Assembly (NCBI GenBank): GCA_051453625.1
Contig: JBOZIK010000001.1
Span: 1,307,884 to 1,371,883 of the forward strand
Origin: Welwitschia mirabilis
Taxonomy: Eukaryota > Gnetophyta > Gnetopsida > Welwitschiales
Length of the DNA: 64,000 nt
Reading direction: 5' to 3'
In this document: piece after piece, positions 35,100 through 48,371 of the stretch
How the letters are laid out: the number at the start of each line of letters is the position of its first letter
How positions within the stretch are numbered: the stretch's first letter is position 1
Made by a program: the position numbers and the translations under genes
The notes under the pieces: generated by a model
What the model saw: the letters and a program-made list of their open reading frames with translations, nothing else
Database searches by the model: none
What the model was told of the DNA's origin: nothing

Positions 35100-38000
35100 T
35101 GTAACGCCTTGACTTTAATTATCCTAATTATGAACAATTATTTTTTTAAAACATTATTAACTAACATGAACAACGAAATCTAGGATCCATTCCTATTTAG
35201 ACCCTATTAAAGCATTATAAGAATTAAAATAATTAAATAACATAATTACTACTTAACTAAGACCCTTTTGATTTGCATACAATAATGATGTTAAAATTGT
35301 ATCCTATATTTATTCTTAACTTTTGTTTTTGCTACATAAAATATCTTGTATAAAGTTAATGGGATGTTAACTTGTTTTATCACATACAATGGATGAGTTT
35401 TAGGATAGTAGGATAGTGCCTAAGCAAGATAATAGGAGGTTGCAACTTTCATTAATGAAATTCCAACTTGATATATGGCCATCCTCCAGACATAAGTGGG
35501 TTCTACTTCAGGTTTTAGATTATACAAACATGGATATGCTCAACTCCATAGGCTTATACTTCACCTTGATATACCTCCAATACAGGTGACAAATGACACT
35601 TGAGGTGGATGCATGCTTACAAATAATCCCTGCTTCCATGAAGCATATCAAGATGATGTAACATAATACCAAAGGCTCAGGATATTAATTCAGGTAAGTC
35701 CATGCATGGATAGAGCAAGAGAGTGATGATTAAATCCACTTCTAGAAGGGTTTATAAATAAAAGTATAATGCAACACACCTTGGTGATGAAATCCAAGTA
35801 AGGGGATGAATAATTATTGAGTTTATCTTGATTTAGTTGAACTAATACATCACAAAAATGCAAGTATATAATTATGTGGATATTTAATGGATTGTTCACC
35901 AAATAGAAATAATTCTACTCATCATTGGATTTATTTTATGAAGACACTCATACAAAAGAAAAATAGAGTATATAAGCATCATTCTGATTTTTTTCCAAAA
36001 AAAAAAAAGGAAAATAACACATTTGCAAAGCATAATGATAAAGATACATGAAATAAAACATCCCTTTAATTTTTTTTAACATTAGAATTTTTTTTTCAAA
36101 CTAAGGCCCATTAGTACATCCAAGTTCTATTATAGAAACATGATCCATTTATGGAACTGAGCCAACTTCTAACCTTTTTTATAAATTATAAGTATCTATA
36201 TCAAAATAAACTTAATCCAAGTGATTGGACTACACATATCTAGAATTATTTAGTAGACAAACCTAATATTGATGCTTGAAATGTAAGAGTAAGGGCCCAA
36301 ATATTAATAAATAGTATATCAAAATAATAAAAAAAATTTGAATTAATTCGAGATTATATATAGTATTTAAAATAATTAGATACTTACATTAAATAAATTT
36401 TTATAATTATTAAAATTATTTGTGAATTTTCTTATATTTTAAAGGCCTTAAAACTAAAAATTTCTAATTAACTACTTAAATACGTAAAAATAAAATAGAC
36501 TCATTTTTGTTAAATTGAACTATTATATTATCCTTATAAATTAAATTTATTAAATTTAAATTTGTATACAGACATTTTAAAGGATCAAACTTTGACTATA
36601 AAAACTACCTAAATTTTGGAGTTTATAAAATAATACCCTTTACTAAAATGGCTATAACTTTTAATCTACTTAGAGTTTTTAAATGAATAAATACTTTTTA
36701 AAAATCTTATTAAATTTTCTATAGCTTGGACTATTTAATTTTTACTAGAACTTTCTATAATTTTAAAAACTGAGATGTTTTGCTTACTATTTTCTACTTG
36801 TAATTTTTGAGTTTTTTCATAAAATAAATTTTAAAAATTATTTTAATCTCAAAAAATTACTATTATAAAAGTTTTAAATTCATAACATGATTCTAAACTT
36901 ACATAAAGAATTTCATAAATATTTACTTAGTATTGAATGGGTCATGACTTTCTTAACTTATGCTCCACTTTTGGAAAAAAGTAAACTTTAACTAAACTGA
37001 GGACAAGAGAATTCAAACTAATTTATAGAAATAAAAATTAATAAATTAACTAAAAATACATAATAAAAATTAGTATTGAAAGTATAAAAAAAATAATTAT
37101 AAGCAATATAATGTAACTTACAATAATAAAGAATGCATCAAATACCATGAGCCTTAGGATTTTCTAAGAAGGAGTGCCTAGCCTAAATGGATTTTAAGGA
37201 TTAGAATCATTCATCCAAACAATAATTCTAATGTCAATCTGATGAATGAATTTTAAAAATAAGATAATACAAAATTACATGGGTAACCAAACTTATAGTG
37301 AACCCCCTAGTCACTTAGCTAAAATATCCATTAGATCCATAGAAGTTAAGCATGTTAAGAGGTTTCTTAACTCTCTCTCCCTCATCTTAATCTATGCCAA
37401 TGAAAAGGAAAAGATTAATTGTTAGCCTCATCAACTAAGTATGTAACAAGATCCTTTAAATCTCTCTCTCACCTTAGTCTTATCCAATGAGAGGGATAAC
37501 ATTAATACTGTATTGATACTATCATCATATGCATAGGCCTAATGCAAGAAAATTTGAGCTAAAATTCTTATTAAAGAAGAACCTATGTGGTAAGAAAAAG
37601 ATTGATGATTATTAAAGAAGATTGATGAAGTCCTAATATCCAAGATCCTAGCTCCAAAATTCCAAGTTCCAAGCTCCAAGCTCTAAATTCCAAGCTCTAA
37701 CTCCATACTCAAGAAGTTGAAAGATTGAGAAGAAATTTTAGTAGCTTAAACTTACTTAAAGAATAGTAGCATGAGAAGAAAGGATAGGGCTCTATTTATA
37801 AATAAATGGTATATCAAATGTTCTTGATTTAATTGGCTAAAGGTCACCCACATTATTTTACCCATAAGGTAAAGAAATATTTTTTACTTGATAAAATTGA
37901 TTAATGATGAGTTCGATGGGCATGTGTGCAAGTGATATGCACAAATAAATGACAAATAACAAGATTGATCAATGACAAGATTAATCAATGATAAGTTAGA

Positions 38001-39052
38001 TAAGCTTTTTTGGAGGTAATATTAACATGTGAATGACAATTAATAAGATTTATCAATGAATAGTTGTAAGGGCTTGTGTAAGAGGAGAAAGTAATGTTTG
38101 AATGATAAAAGGAATATTATTTATGAATCATGCGCCTAATTACGGTGAGTAATTTTCTTTCTTTAATTAGCAAGATTATTTAGATGCATCATTTCCTTAT
38201 GCTAATTCTTTATTAATCCTTCATAGGCTTATAATTAATCCAAAACATATTTTAATAAATGTATAAAATACATTGGAAGAATAAATACACCAATGTCAAA
38301 ATTGTCATGTGACACAACAAGAAAAATAATATTGTGTGCATAAAGTACTTTTACAAATATCAATAAGGATAAAAGTAATGGTAGAATAAATTCCACTCAT
38401 CTATCCTTTTTGATTTATGGACAAGAATGCATGTCCTTATTCATATGTTTATACTCTTCATGATCCATCACATCAATAACACAAATCATAAGAAAGTAAT
38501 GTCATAATTGAATGTAAGAAAGATATCATACGTAAATATAAGAAAAATGTCATAATTAAGTGTAAGAAAAATGTCATAGTTGAACATAATACTCTTACAT
38601 ACTTATTATTCTTTCACGTTTACCAAGTAATTTTAGTATTTTAGATTTGAATAAGGTACATAGATAAATGATTAAAATAAAGATTCACATACCATTTTTA
38701 TAGACATTTAATTATTATTTTACATCTTCACATGAGTTTTTTAAATTTAATTATTTAACCATGAAAATAACTTGTAATCATAAATAAGTTTATTTAGTAT
38801 TTAAATTCTTATAATTATCATCATTAATTAAAATAATAAAATTATTCAAAACTAAGATTAATTAATTAAGTGTTTTATGAGTATATGTAATTCAAAATAT
38901 ATCTTTCACATAAGAAATATAATAAATTATTAATAATAAGGCTACACACTAATTCTCATATGCTTTAAATTAAAGAAAAAAAGGATACTTATTTGATATC
39001 AAAATATTCATTATGTTTATTAATTAAAGATTACAAACTATGAGGTATAGCA
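35100..39052 (-). mobile_element. Long-LTR element A2 (probable solo LTR)
   Basis: It begins TGTAACGCC and ends GGTATAGCA. It is flanked by AAACC at 35095-35099 and 39053-39057. It aligns with A1 along most of its 3.95 kb; the clearest block is 35340-35920 against 13440-13930, and the right-hand block is 38120-38480 against 22390-22760. On the minus strand TATAAATAGAG at about 37792-37802 supplies an LTR-type TATA box, with a CCAAGCTC-rich minisatellite at 37640-37710 beside it. No gag or pol is present. The element family is probably Ty3/gypsy by its GGCGTTACA end, but that is inference. Confidence 0.65.
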
Positions 39053-39057
39053 AAACC

Positions 39058-39783
39058 ATAATTGAAAAAGGCTTAAGTTATTACTATAGGAATTGTGTTA
39101 TCTATTTCTTCTCTATACAAAGTTTTTGAGTCTAAATGTAAAGTTACAATTCTACATTATCTCATATCTATCTTTCATAAGAACATGAAAGTTTTGCTCA
39201 TTATTTTAGGAGAAAAACAAAAAATGAAAAAAATACAATAAAGCTTTCAAATGTTATATAAGATGAGTAAGTCATGATTTCATTCACTAAACTAAAATAA
39301 CTTGGGATTTTTTAATCTAGTCAAACAATGATTGTGCTTCATAAATATCAAGCTTTATTAAAGTAACACTTACTAAGTTAGCTTCAGATATGCTTAGTAA
39401 GTTATCAAAGGGGTCAAGGCACAAATTACTTCTACATTAAAAAGAAAAAAATAATAAAAAAAGCTACAAGTATGGGTCTTTCTACTCTAAAGAAAAACAT
39501 GTAAATGCTACTACTTATCTTTTTTTACATAATGCTTAATAACTTTAACATAATGTTAGTAAATGTTAGAGCTTTCTTAGTGTTTTTTAATCATCATTTA
39601 ATATTAGTTAATGCTCTAATATTATAAACTTTTCTTAGGTAAAACATTTTATTATTCTTCATGAGATAATATTAGGGATGAACATTATGGAAATAGTTAA
39701 CTACTTTGCCCTATTTTGTAATCTAATACTTGTTTTATTTATCATGTAATAGATGATAGATTACCACCTATCTTTCTTGTTCA

Positions 39784-39785
<2 letters not shown>
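39058..39785. other. AT-rich spacer, nothing recognised
   Basis: The stretch lies between A2 and the GT microsatellite. No open frame, repeat partner or element end was recognised. Confidence 0.6.
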
Positions 39786-39844
<59 letters not shown>

Positions 39845-40327
39845 NNNNNNNNNNNNNNNNNNNNNNNNNNNNNNNNNNNNNNNNNNNNNNNNNNNNNNNN
39901 NNNNNNNNNNNNNNNNNNNNNNNNNNNNNNNNNNNNNNNNNNNNNNNNNNNNNNNNNNNNNNNNNNNNNNNNNNNNNNNNNNNNNNNNNNNNNNNNNNNN
40001 NNNNNNNNNNNNNNNNNNNNNNNNNNNNNNNNNNNNNNNNNNNNNNNNNNNNNNNNNNNNNNNNNNNNNNNNNNNNNNNNNNNNNNNNNNNNNNNNNNNN
40101 NNNNNNNNNNNNNNNNNNNNNNNNNNNNNNNNNNNNNNNNNNNNNNNNNNNNNNNNNNNNNNNNNNNNNNNNNNNNNNNNNNNNNNNNNNNNNNNNNNNN
40201 NNNNNNNNNNNNNNNNNNNNNNNNNNNNNNNNNNNNNNNNNNNNNNNNNNNNNNNNNNNNNNNNNNNNNNNNNNNNNNNNNNNNNNNNNNNNNNNNNNNN
40301 NNNNNNNNNNNNNNNNNNNNNNNNNNN

Positions 40328-40398
<71 letters not shown>
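39786..40398. repeat. (GT)n microsatellite around an assembly gap
   Basis: There are 29 GT units before the gap (39786-39844) and about 35 after it (40328-40398), with 483 N between. The gap probably hides more of the same repeat. Apparent open frames of alternating Cys-Val or Thr-His across it are artefacts. Confidence 0.95.
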
Positions 40399-40399
<1 letters not shown>

Positions 40400-40456
40400 A
40401 TGCAGATATACATATGTATATGTATATATAAACTAAAAGTTAAAGACAAATCTGTT

Positions 40457-40565
40457 GAAAATAGGAGTGAACAAGTACTTTGATAACATCTTAGAAATAG
40501 AAGTGTGAAAACATTCTAATATCATGTTGGAAATAGAAGTACAAAAACACTCTGATGCTATGTTA
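40457..40565. repeat. Three-copy minisatellite containing a primer-binding-site-like motif
   Basis: The units are 40457-40493, 40494-40529 and 40530-40565 (37, 36 and 36 bases). Each starts GAAA(A)TAG(G/A)AGT and ends with a variant of CTCTGATACCATGTTA. On the minus strand the ends resemble TAACATGGTATCAGAG, the LTR end plus initiator-Met primer-binding site of many plant retroelements. TGTTAGGATTTGG directly after could be the start of a right-hand LTR, but no partner LTR was found. Confidence 0.7.
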
Positions 40566-43389
40566 GGATTTGGGTGGAGAAGCTTTTAATAGTATTCTTT
40601 TGACTTCAGGTAAAAATGCTCTGGATCTAAGTTTTATAACTAAATGTGAAAATTTTTAGGTTGTTTTATAAATAATAGAAATAAGAAGTAAATGATTCAA
40701 ACTTTATAATATTCCAAATGTTTAATATAATAATTGAAATAATTACTGATTAATAATAAGACATCATTACAAATAGTATTTCAGACATGTGGTTAAATAA
40801 CTGCTTCATGGATGAATCACCTACTTAAGTCTTAAACCTAAGCCTATGTAACTCAAGTGTTTTGTCACACTTCTTCTAAGTTCGGATATGTTTCTTCTTC
40901 TTGATGGATTAATTAATTATTTTTAGATTAATAATATTCATCTTTTTAGTGTTTTGCTAATAACAATGGTTGCATGTAATGTGATAATTATCTCTTTTTT
41001 AACATAAAATGAAACATTGTATTTCATATTTCATTATTAAGTTAACAATTATTTTAAGTTAATTATGCTAGATTACTAACTTATCTATTAATTTAACTTT
41101 GTTTCATACTTTTCATATTTGTACTTAGTTTTTTAATTTATTTCATATTCATCTTCCAAGTTCCTCATCTTTTTAAGTTTGTCTTTCTTCTTTTATTTTA
41201 TCATCTCTAAAACCAAATTTAGTTATTTCATCTTTAGTTTCACTCAGGAAATAATAGGATGATCACATTTAAAAAGTTTCATCATTTTGAGTTTTCAGAG
41301 TACCTTATCTCATCTTAAGGTAATATTTTAGTGGTTAACCATTTTGTTACTATATTACCTTTAATACTTTTACTTAAATTTGTTTTAGTTTAAACTTCTA
41401 AGTAATTTTTTAGAAATCACTATTATTTCTTTATTTAAAATATGGCTTTTCATTTAAGTATTTATTTTATTTTTTTGCTTTTTTCATCCGCAAATGAAGA
41501 TACAACATGAACACAAGTACTTTACATAACTTTCATTTTTAATTACTTAAAAAAATGGAATCTACAAGGTAGATCTTTAGGGGAAATTTGTATTACACTT
41601 AGTATAAAAAAATTTATATCTTAAATTTTAGTGCTTATTCCATTCTGGATTCTAGATATACTTTGGTATTAGATTCTTCAATGGCTAGTTTGGTAGTAAT
41701 AGCTGGTTTGATACTTCTTTAGCAGTTTCTATAGATTCCTCAATTTGATTTACTTCTTTTGGTACTTGGATCCGATAAATTTTCTGGAGCTGGACTTGAG
41801 TCTCCTAATTAGTGTTTCATGCTTTATTGAGTGCTTTTTCTTTTTCTTCCCTCTCTTAAAAGAACTAATCCTTTTCCCCTTCAAGCCAGATGACCTAGAA
41901 CTGTGTTTTACTAAAGTAACACGAAAGTGATTCATCAAGTTCTTTTGTTATTTCATTACAATTGATACCAAGATAAGTGATTTTCTTGTTCTTAATATTT
42001 TATTATATCAAAAAAAGAAATCAAGTGTGCCTATAATTTACATAAGACCCATTAGATGATTACTTATTATCCTTGTCACGTTAACATCTATGTGATACAT
42101 GATAGCTAACATGTTCAACACCTTTGATATCCAATGTTCATTTTTTATATGAAGTAAAAACCCTTAATTTTATTGAACTTATTTATCCTCACACTTTTGA
42201 TTAACACTTTACTAATATCTAGTATTTCTTTAAGCGATACTTTTTTAATCATGTTGATTTTGATTCATTCTAGGAATACATTGTTTTATATTTTAGTAGA
42301 CTTAAAATACTCCTACTTGTGATCTTCCAAAATACCACTATTAGAACTTCCTCTAATTTTAATACATAAATGTGTATCAAACAATAAGGAGCAAATAGAA
42401 AGAACATCAAATAGTGAAATGCCATTAGTAAAGGAAAGAGTCATAGAGAGTAATAATGAACTTAGTAGAAATAGTGTTGTTGAAACATAAGAATGCAAGA
42501 ACATGATGCTTCAGACTTGTTAAGCTTAGCTTTACAGTAGGAAAATGAAAGATAAAATGCATGTTGTCTTCAAACCTTTTATTAAGTTTGCTTGTGGAAT
42601 TTACCATGAGATTTCAAAACAATTTTAAGATTTCATTAATTTATGTTTACTCAATTTGACAAGCTTATTTTTGTGAAATCTTAATAAAGCGTGTGATATT
42701 GATTTTTAAAAAAATTTACATCTTAAACACATATCCATACTATTTATTAACGAAGAGGTACTTGGGATTACATGAAAACTATTTTATTTTAATAGTGTTT
42801 TGGTAAGTCAGAAGGAGAAAAGCAAGTTTTCATGTTTCATCATAGAGGAAAAAATGACTTCTTATTTCATTTTGTCTTTAAGACATGACACTTTATTGGT
42901 TGGAAAACTTTATCTTCATTAAACAAGAATAACATGGTATTAACTATGTTGTGAACTTCCTAGTTTTGTAACTTAATTAGGAGATGTTTTAGTAGATTTC
43001 TATAAAACATATCTAACATGTATGCTTTGTATATGCTATTAATGTTATTTTGAATGGTTCATCAGTTCATGATATAAGGTCACAATGCTTTAGATGTCAT
43101 ATGGAGTCATTTTTATTCTTTGATGCTTATTAGTATTTTGATATTCTTATTAATGGTATTTAGTTGTTTTATAGGTAGATATCTTCCTCTTAATCTTATT
43201 TATTTTAGTCTCAGTACTTCTAACTAGGATCTTTAATTTCATCAACTAGAACTTCAATAAACTAATCTTCAATAAGATCATCTTTAATTTATAATAAAAC
43301 ATGATTTGTAAAACACTATAAGAATTGATCTCTCCTTAGTTTGGATACTTTGCATTCTATAACTATGATGTTTTAACACTAGATAAAAG
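40566..43389. other. AT-rich DNA, no gene recognised
   Basis: Short open frames (for example 41745-41930 and 42313-42504) show no motif. If the motif at 40457-40565 marks a primer-binding site, part of this region may be an old LTR. Confidence 0.5.
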
Positions 43390-44030
43390 ATGTGCAAGGG
43401 CACTAATAAGTTGCACTGTGGTACTACACCTAAGGAAGAAAAAAACCCTTATGAAAACCTGGCCGAGTGTGCTTGCCTAGAAAAGCAAGCTCTGTTGTTT
43501 GAAAAAAAGGAAAAAAATAAAAGATCGTTTTCAAAGTCCCATGTTAAGTCCTTTTTTTTTTTGTTTCCTCTTTGGCTTACTCTTGTTTTATTTTTTTAGT
43601 TTTAACATTTGGTAATAGAGCCTTTTGTTAATCTTGCATATGAAGTCAGAGCATTTTTTACTTTTGCATGTGATATCAGAGTTGAGGCTAGGGTTCCTGA
43701 GACTTTTGAACCTTGCATGCTTCCTTGTATACCCTTTTAAGAGTTTTTGTTTTGGAAATGCAATATTTTTAAGTGTTTTGGTATAGGTCTTATTTTTATT
43801 ATTTTTATGTTGTTTTTGCAAGGCATTTATCTAGATCTAGATTTGCAGTTTTCTCAACTTTGTGTCTCTTAACTTATTTTTGAAGGTTGTCTTACTTGAT
43901 TTTTCTATCTTTTTGTTGTAGTACATTCCAAAAGGCTATTATATTTCCAAAGGTGATTTTTTAAGGTTGTTTTGCCCTATTTTCTACATTCAATTTTTTA
44001 TAGTTTCTATATAGGATTTGCAATTTATAT
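43390..44030 (+). mobile_element. LTR end and primer-binding-site-like junction
   Basis: TTTTAACA ends at 43607 and is followed by TTTGGTAATAGAGCC (PBS-like motif 43610-43622), close to the TGGTATCAGAGCC primer-binding site. This looks like the end of a plus-strand 5' LTR and the start of an element interior, which is then cut at 44031 by element E. No second LTR was identified, so only this edge is supported. Confidence 0.4.
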
Positions 44031-45585
44031 CTATTTACAAGATTTTTTGGTTCATAAATAGTGGATTAATTCAAATGTTACTCGATGATAGATGATTTTA
44101 TTGATTTGCTGACGATTCAACTAACGTTAGACTAGATTTGACAGTTTAACTGAGTTTGACTGTAGTTCACTATTATTGACTAAATTTGACTAACTTTAAT
44201 TAAGTTTAACTATCCTTAACAGAATTTAATTAACTTGGTTTTTGACTGAATTTGACTATTTTTTTACTAAGCTTTGACAGTTTGACCAGGTTTGATTGTT
44301 TGACTAGACTTGATAACTTTTTTCTAAGTTTTTTATTGAGTCTTTGATAGTTTGATTGGTAGAAATAAAAATCAAAGATCACTATTTTTAATGAAATATA
44401 TGAACAAATTCTCTATTTTCATTTAAAAAGCTATTACAAAATCTTGATGTGTACATGGGAAAAAAAGGAACGTACAAGACTGTATGAAGGTAAAATTCAA
44501 TAAAGTAAAAGATAAGTGAATTTCACACAACATTCAAGTATGGATTTTTCTAATATGAAATCCAATCCCAATTCAACTATATTCTAATATGATCAAAAGA
44601 CAAATCATAAAGATGAGTAAATCTTAAGAAGGAATTAATAACTAATAACATGCATAAATAATTTTCTCCCTTTAATCCCTCCTCTTTTTTCTTTTTTTTT
44701 AAAACAAGAATTAAACTAACTGGCTTTTATCAAAATTAAATAATTAAAAGAATTTTTAAAGTTTTTTAAAAAGAACATTTTGGATTTTAATTAAATCAAA
44801 GTTAAAATTTTCAAAAATTCATAATAAATAATAATACATATATATATATCAACTTTTTGAAATGGGAAATGGGAAAAAAATTTAAAAGAGTTTAATAGGA
44901 ATAGTTGATTCAACTATTTCTAAGAAATGACTTCACCGAAGTACAAAACTATGCATTCCTTTACAGAGAAAAATGAAGGCCATTGGATTATTTTAGATAA
45001 TTAAAAATTTTGTTGCTAAGATAATTGGAATTAGAATTTTAGTAAGAATCATATTCTCTACTTTTTACATAGGAAAACAAAGAAAGAATTGTGGAAAAAC
45101 AAAGGAAAAAACAGGACAAGGAAGTAAACAGAGAAAGGATGAATGAGAGAAGAAAATTGACCTATAAATTTATCAATCTGCTATGCACTTTCGATGTCAG
45201 TCTTCTGCGATCTATTCCTCTAATCGTTGCTGGCTTGTGTCACTACTTCCCTTCTTTTCTAATGTTCTCCTTTCTCCTATTTCTTTCCACTACACTGGCA
45301 TTCTTTCTCTTTGCATTTTACCTGTGTTTTTACCTATCTCCATTGTGTTTTTATCTTATAGTATCTCTATGATTTGCTCTTCTTCGCAATCATTTTTTTT
45401 TGTTTTTGAATTCCTCCTATTCTTTCCTTCTGATTTGTCATTATTTTGATGCCATCTATTCTTAACCTTGCATCATTTTTTATTTTGATTGCCTTCATGG
45501 TTGTTGAGTTTTTGTGTTACTGCTTCTTTTCCCCACCTTTGTTGTCATCTTCCTCTACTGCCTTGAGGTAAGTTTCACTACTATA
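44031..45585 (-). repeat. Element E 3' LTR (left)
   Basis: It aligns with 51973-53514 from CTATTTACAAG to CACTACTATA. It contains a minisatellite of TTTGACTRARTTTGAC-like units at about 44115-44350 and a CT-rich stretch at 45180-45560. Open frames at 45091-45449 fall in this LTR and are not genes. Confidence 0.87.
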
Positions 45586-47459
45586 GTTGTCCCCTTTTTG
45601 ACATGAGGTGAAAGATGAGCCTCACATCAAAAATGATCATGCACTTCTTTTGTGGCTTTTGTTTGTTTTTCTTTCTTTTGTTTTTTGAATTTTTAGTTTT
45701 CTCTCTCTTCTTCTTCTTCTTTTTCTTCTTTTTTTTTCTTTTTTAAAGACAACATAAATGTAATGAATAAAACAGATGTCTAATTAATGGGTCAAAAAAT
45801 GACATGAGTGATGTAACATGGCAAGATGTGAGGAAAGAGCAATAGAGATAAATGTAGAAAATGGAAAATGGGAAGGAGAACTGAGATTTGATCATAATTA
45901 TCAAAATAGATAAGGTAGAAAAAATATGGAAGAGTGATAAAAAAAGCAAAGGGAATGAGAGATGAGAAAAAAGGAAAACATATGATCATGACATCACAAC
46001 ATGGTGAAGTGGGGTGGTGGTAGGGGTTGGATACCAAACGATAACAAGTTAACTAAGGATTGGGGTTAGTCTTGAGCAGGTAAGAGTAATTGCAATAATG
46101 ACATTAAGGTAATTAATAATAAATACTAAGAAAATACTATCTGAAAATCAATAAATAAGAGGCATAAAGAAGATTGATTTCTACACCTCTAAATACCAAC
46201 CTAGAAAAATCCATTGGTATGGATCATAACATTATTAGATGTCATTAATGTGTGGTTCAATACTAAATAACATAGAGTATCATGTGATAAGGATAATTAT
46301 TATAACAATTCCTATGGTTATTCTACAAAGTTAATATAATATCTAGACTATAACTCAATCCAATTGTCGGCTATGACAACAAGTGAAAACTTGCTAACTT
46401 ACTATCCAATAACTAATATGTTCTAAATGCTTACAAAGTCATAGCTTTGGTGTTATGGGAAAATCAAGCTAATGGGATGTTTAAAAAACACTGTCCATTA
46501 TAATGAGGGGAGTGCAACCACTACCAAAAGCATAAGAATCTGCAAGTTAAATCCAAATTGTGACCAACTAATATCCTAATGGAGTTCCTATAGCTATCAT
46601 ATTTTAGTGCTACATGATCCTCTCAGGAAAGTATGCCCCGATGTACTTGCAGTAGGACATCATGATGTTTTTTTTTAATTTTTTTCCTTTTTATTTTCTC
46701 TTTTTTACCTCTATTTTTTTGCTTTCTTTTTTTACTTTTTTGCGTATTGACCAATTGAGTTGGATTCTAGTTTTTTTTTTTTTTTTTTTTAACATTTATT
46801 TANNNNNNNNNNACATGATTGATGTTAATATAGAATAACTTAAAACATTTAAGGTCATAGATATGGAAATGTCTTAATATTGGGTGAAATCCAATCTTAT
46901 CACTGTAAATACTTGAAAGTAGAAAGCTAGTTTGACAAAAACTTAAATGCAATTTAACATAGAACCAAACAAATAGACGATCAAATAAAGAAATGATCTT
47001 AACTAAGAAATCATGCTAAGGAGCCATTTAGTTAAAGATAAAGGGAGGAGCATCTCTCAATTGAGATGATCTTCCTACTCAATTACTTCTATCATGCTGA
47101 GAGCATATTGATCATCATTGACATAGTCTTGAATATTGTCCATTGATCCTAATTTTTTCATAGCATCTAAATTAAAAACCTCAATGAAGTCATTCAAAAT
47201 GCACTTCTTTATAAAATAAAGATAGCCACTTAAAAGTTAACTTGTTATAAATATGTATCCAAAGGTTTTATAATAAAAGGAAGTGGATGAATTTAAGGTG
47301 ATGGTTAGCAGCAAAGTAAAACAATATTAGGCTATGAAGAGATGAAAAATGCAAATGAGTAATGAAAGCTAAATGATGAACATGATGAGCATATGACATG
47401 CTATGATTACTAAAGCATCTCAAACGTTGAAGAAGATGCAAGCATGCACCCTTTTGGAT
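45586..47459 (-). other. Element E 3' interior, poly-T-rich, with gap
   Basis: No domain is recognisable with confidence. On the minus strand a fairly open stretch at about 47220-47030 encodes CILNDFIEVFNLDAMKKLG and DYVNDDQYALSMIEVIE, possibly the end of the polyprotein. Long T runs occur at 46665-46800, and 10 N at 46803-46812 mark a small gap. A full reverse transcriptase does not fit here. Confidence 0.5.
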
Positions 47460-48122
47460 TTTCATATGTTTGTATTTTTTTTTGTTTTTTTAATTTTTGA
47501 TTTTGTTTAATTTGAATCTAAGTATTCATGAATGGGGTAATAGGTTGAGGTTTTTGTTTAGCCACCAGGACTTTCCTTGGCTGCATGAACCCATTTTACG
47601 TGAGGTACTTTAACCGTCAAGGATCTTGTCCTTACATTTTAACTAGATGAGTAAACTAGCATTTTTTTTGGTTTTTTTATTTTTTTAAATTTTTTTGGTT
47701 TTGTTTTTTTATTTTTTTTAGATATACATATGTACATATTTCTTTCATTTTTATGTTTTTATGTTTTTTATTTTTTTGTGTTTTTTTATTTTTATATTTT
47801 TTTTGAATTTTCTTTTTTTTTTTCGGGAGAATTTAAATCATGAGCTAGTTGAAAAGTCATCTGAAAAGAATGGAATCCATCCTGCATCTAAGATCTTAGT
47901 GTCAGAAATGGGTGAGACCTTCATCTTATAAGGGTCCGCTAGATCATGTTCAAACTGTGTAGTCATCTTCTGAGGTGTGGAAGGTGGCAGCAGAGAAAAT
48001 GATGTTGATAGGTCCTTAACTTTTGCCATAATGTGATTTCGTTCTAATGGAATTGAAATTTTAGACCTAGTGAATTTTAGCTTTTGATGAGGCAAAGATA
48101 TGACTGCCCTCATGTCCATTTT

Positions 48123-48371
48123 TCAAAGACACCCCAATAATAAATTAAATGCCACTGCATTGTCTATTACATGAAATTTATTGTTATTGACCTTCTGAAC
48201 TACTTCGATAGGTAAAGTGACTATTCCTCTTAATTTGTTCTTATAGTCATTAAATCCTCTAATTGTCACAGCTTTCTTCGTGTTTAAAAGATGACTCATT
48301 TTGAGCTTCTCGAGGCATGAAAAGCCTATCACATTTAATTCATCTCCATAATCTATGAAGGCTCTACTCAC
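48123..48371 (-). pseudogene. Retroviral-type aspartic protease, copy 2 (element E)
   Basis: The frame encodes AFIDYGDELNVIGFSCLEKL, where DYG stands in place of the catalytic D(T/S)G, followed by TIRGFNDYKNKLRGIVTLPI and a FNLLLGCL end that matches the ILG-type closing motif of gag-pol proteases. The Tyr at the second position of the triad and the broken frame make activity unlikely. A linked downstream frame (48119-47838) starts MDMRAVISLPHQKLKF. Confidence 0.78.

Noticed and set aside
13183-39052. A1 and A2 as the two LTRs of one 26-kb element
   Set aside because: Each has its own flanking 5-base repeat, and the DNA between them holds an independent LINE and copia element rather than a gag-pol interior.
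39753-40483. Long open frames of Cys-Val or Thr-His repeats
   Set aside because: They are translations of the GT microsatellite and the N gap on both strands.
45091-46037. Several 60-90-codon hydrophobic frames
   Set aside because: They fall in or beside the element E LTR, in CT-rich or TTTCTT-rich DNA that naturally gives Leu/Phe/Ser-rich frames.
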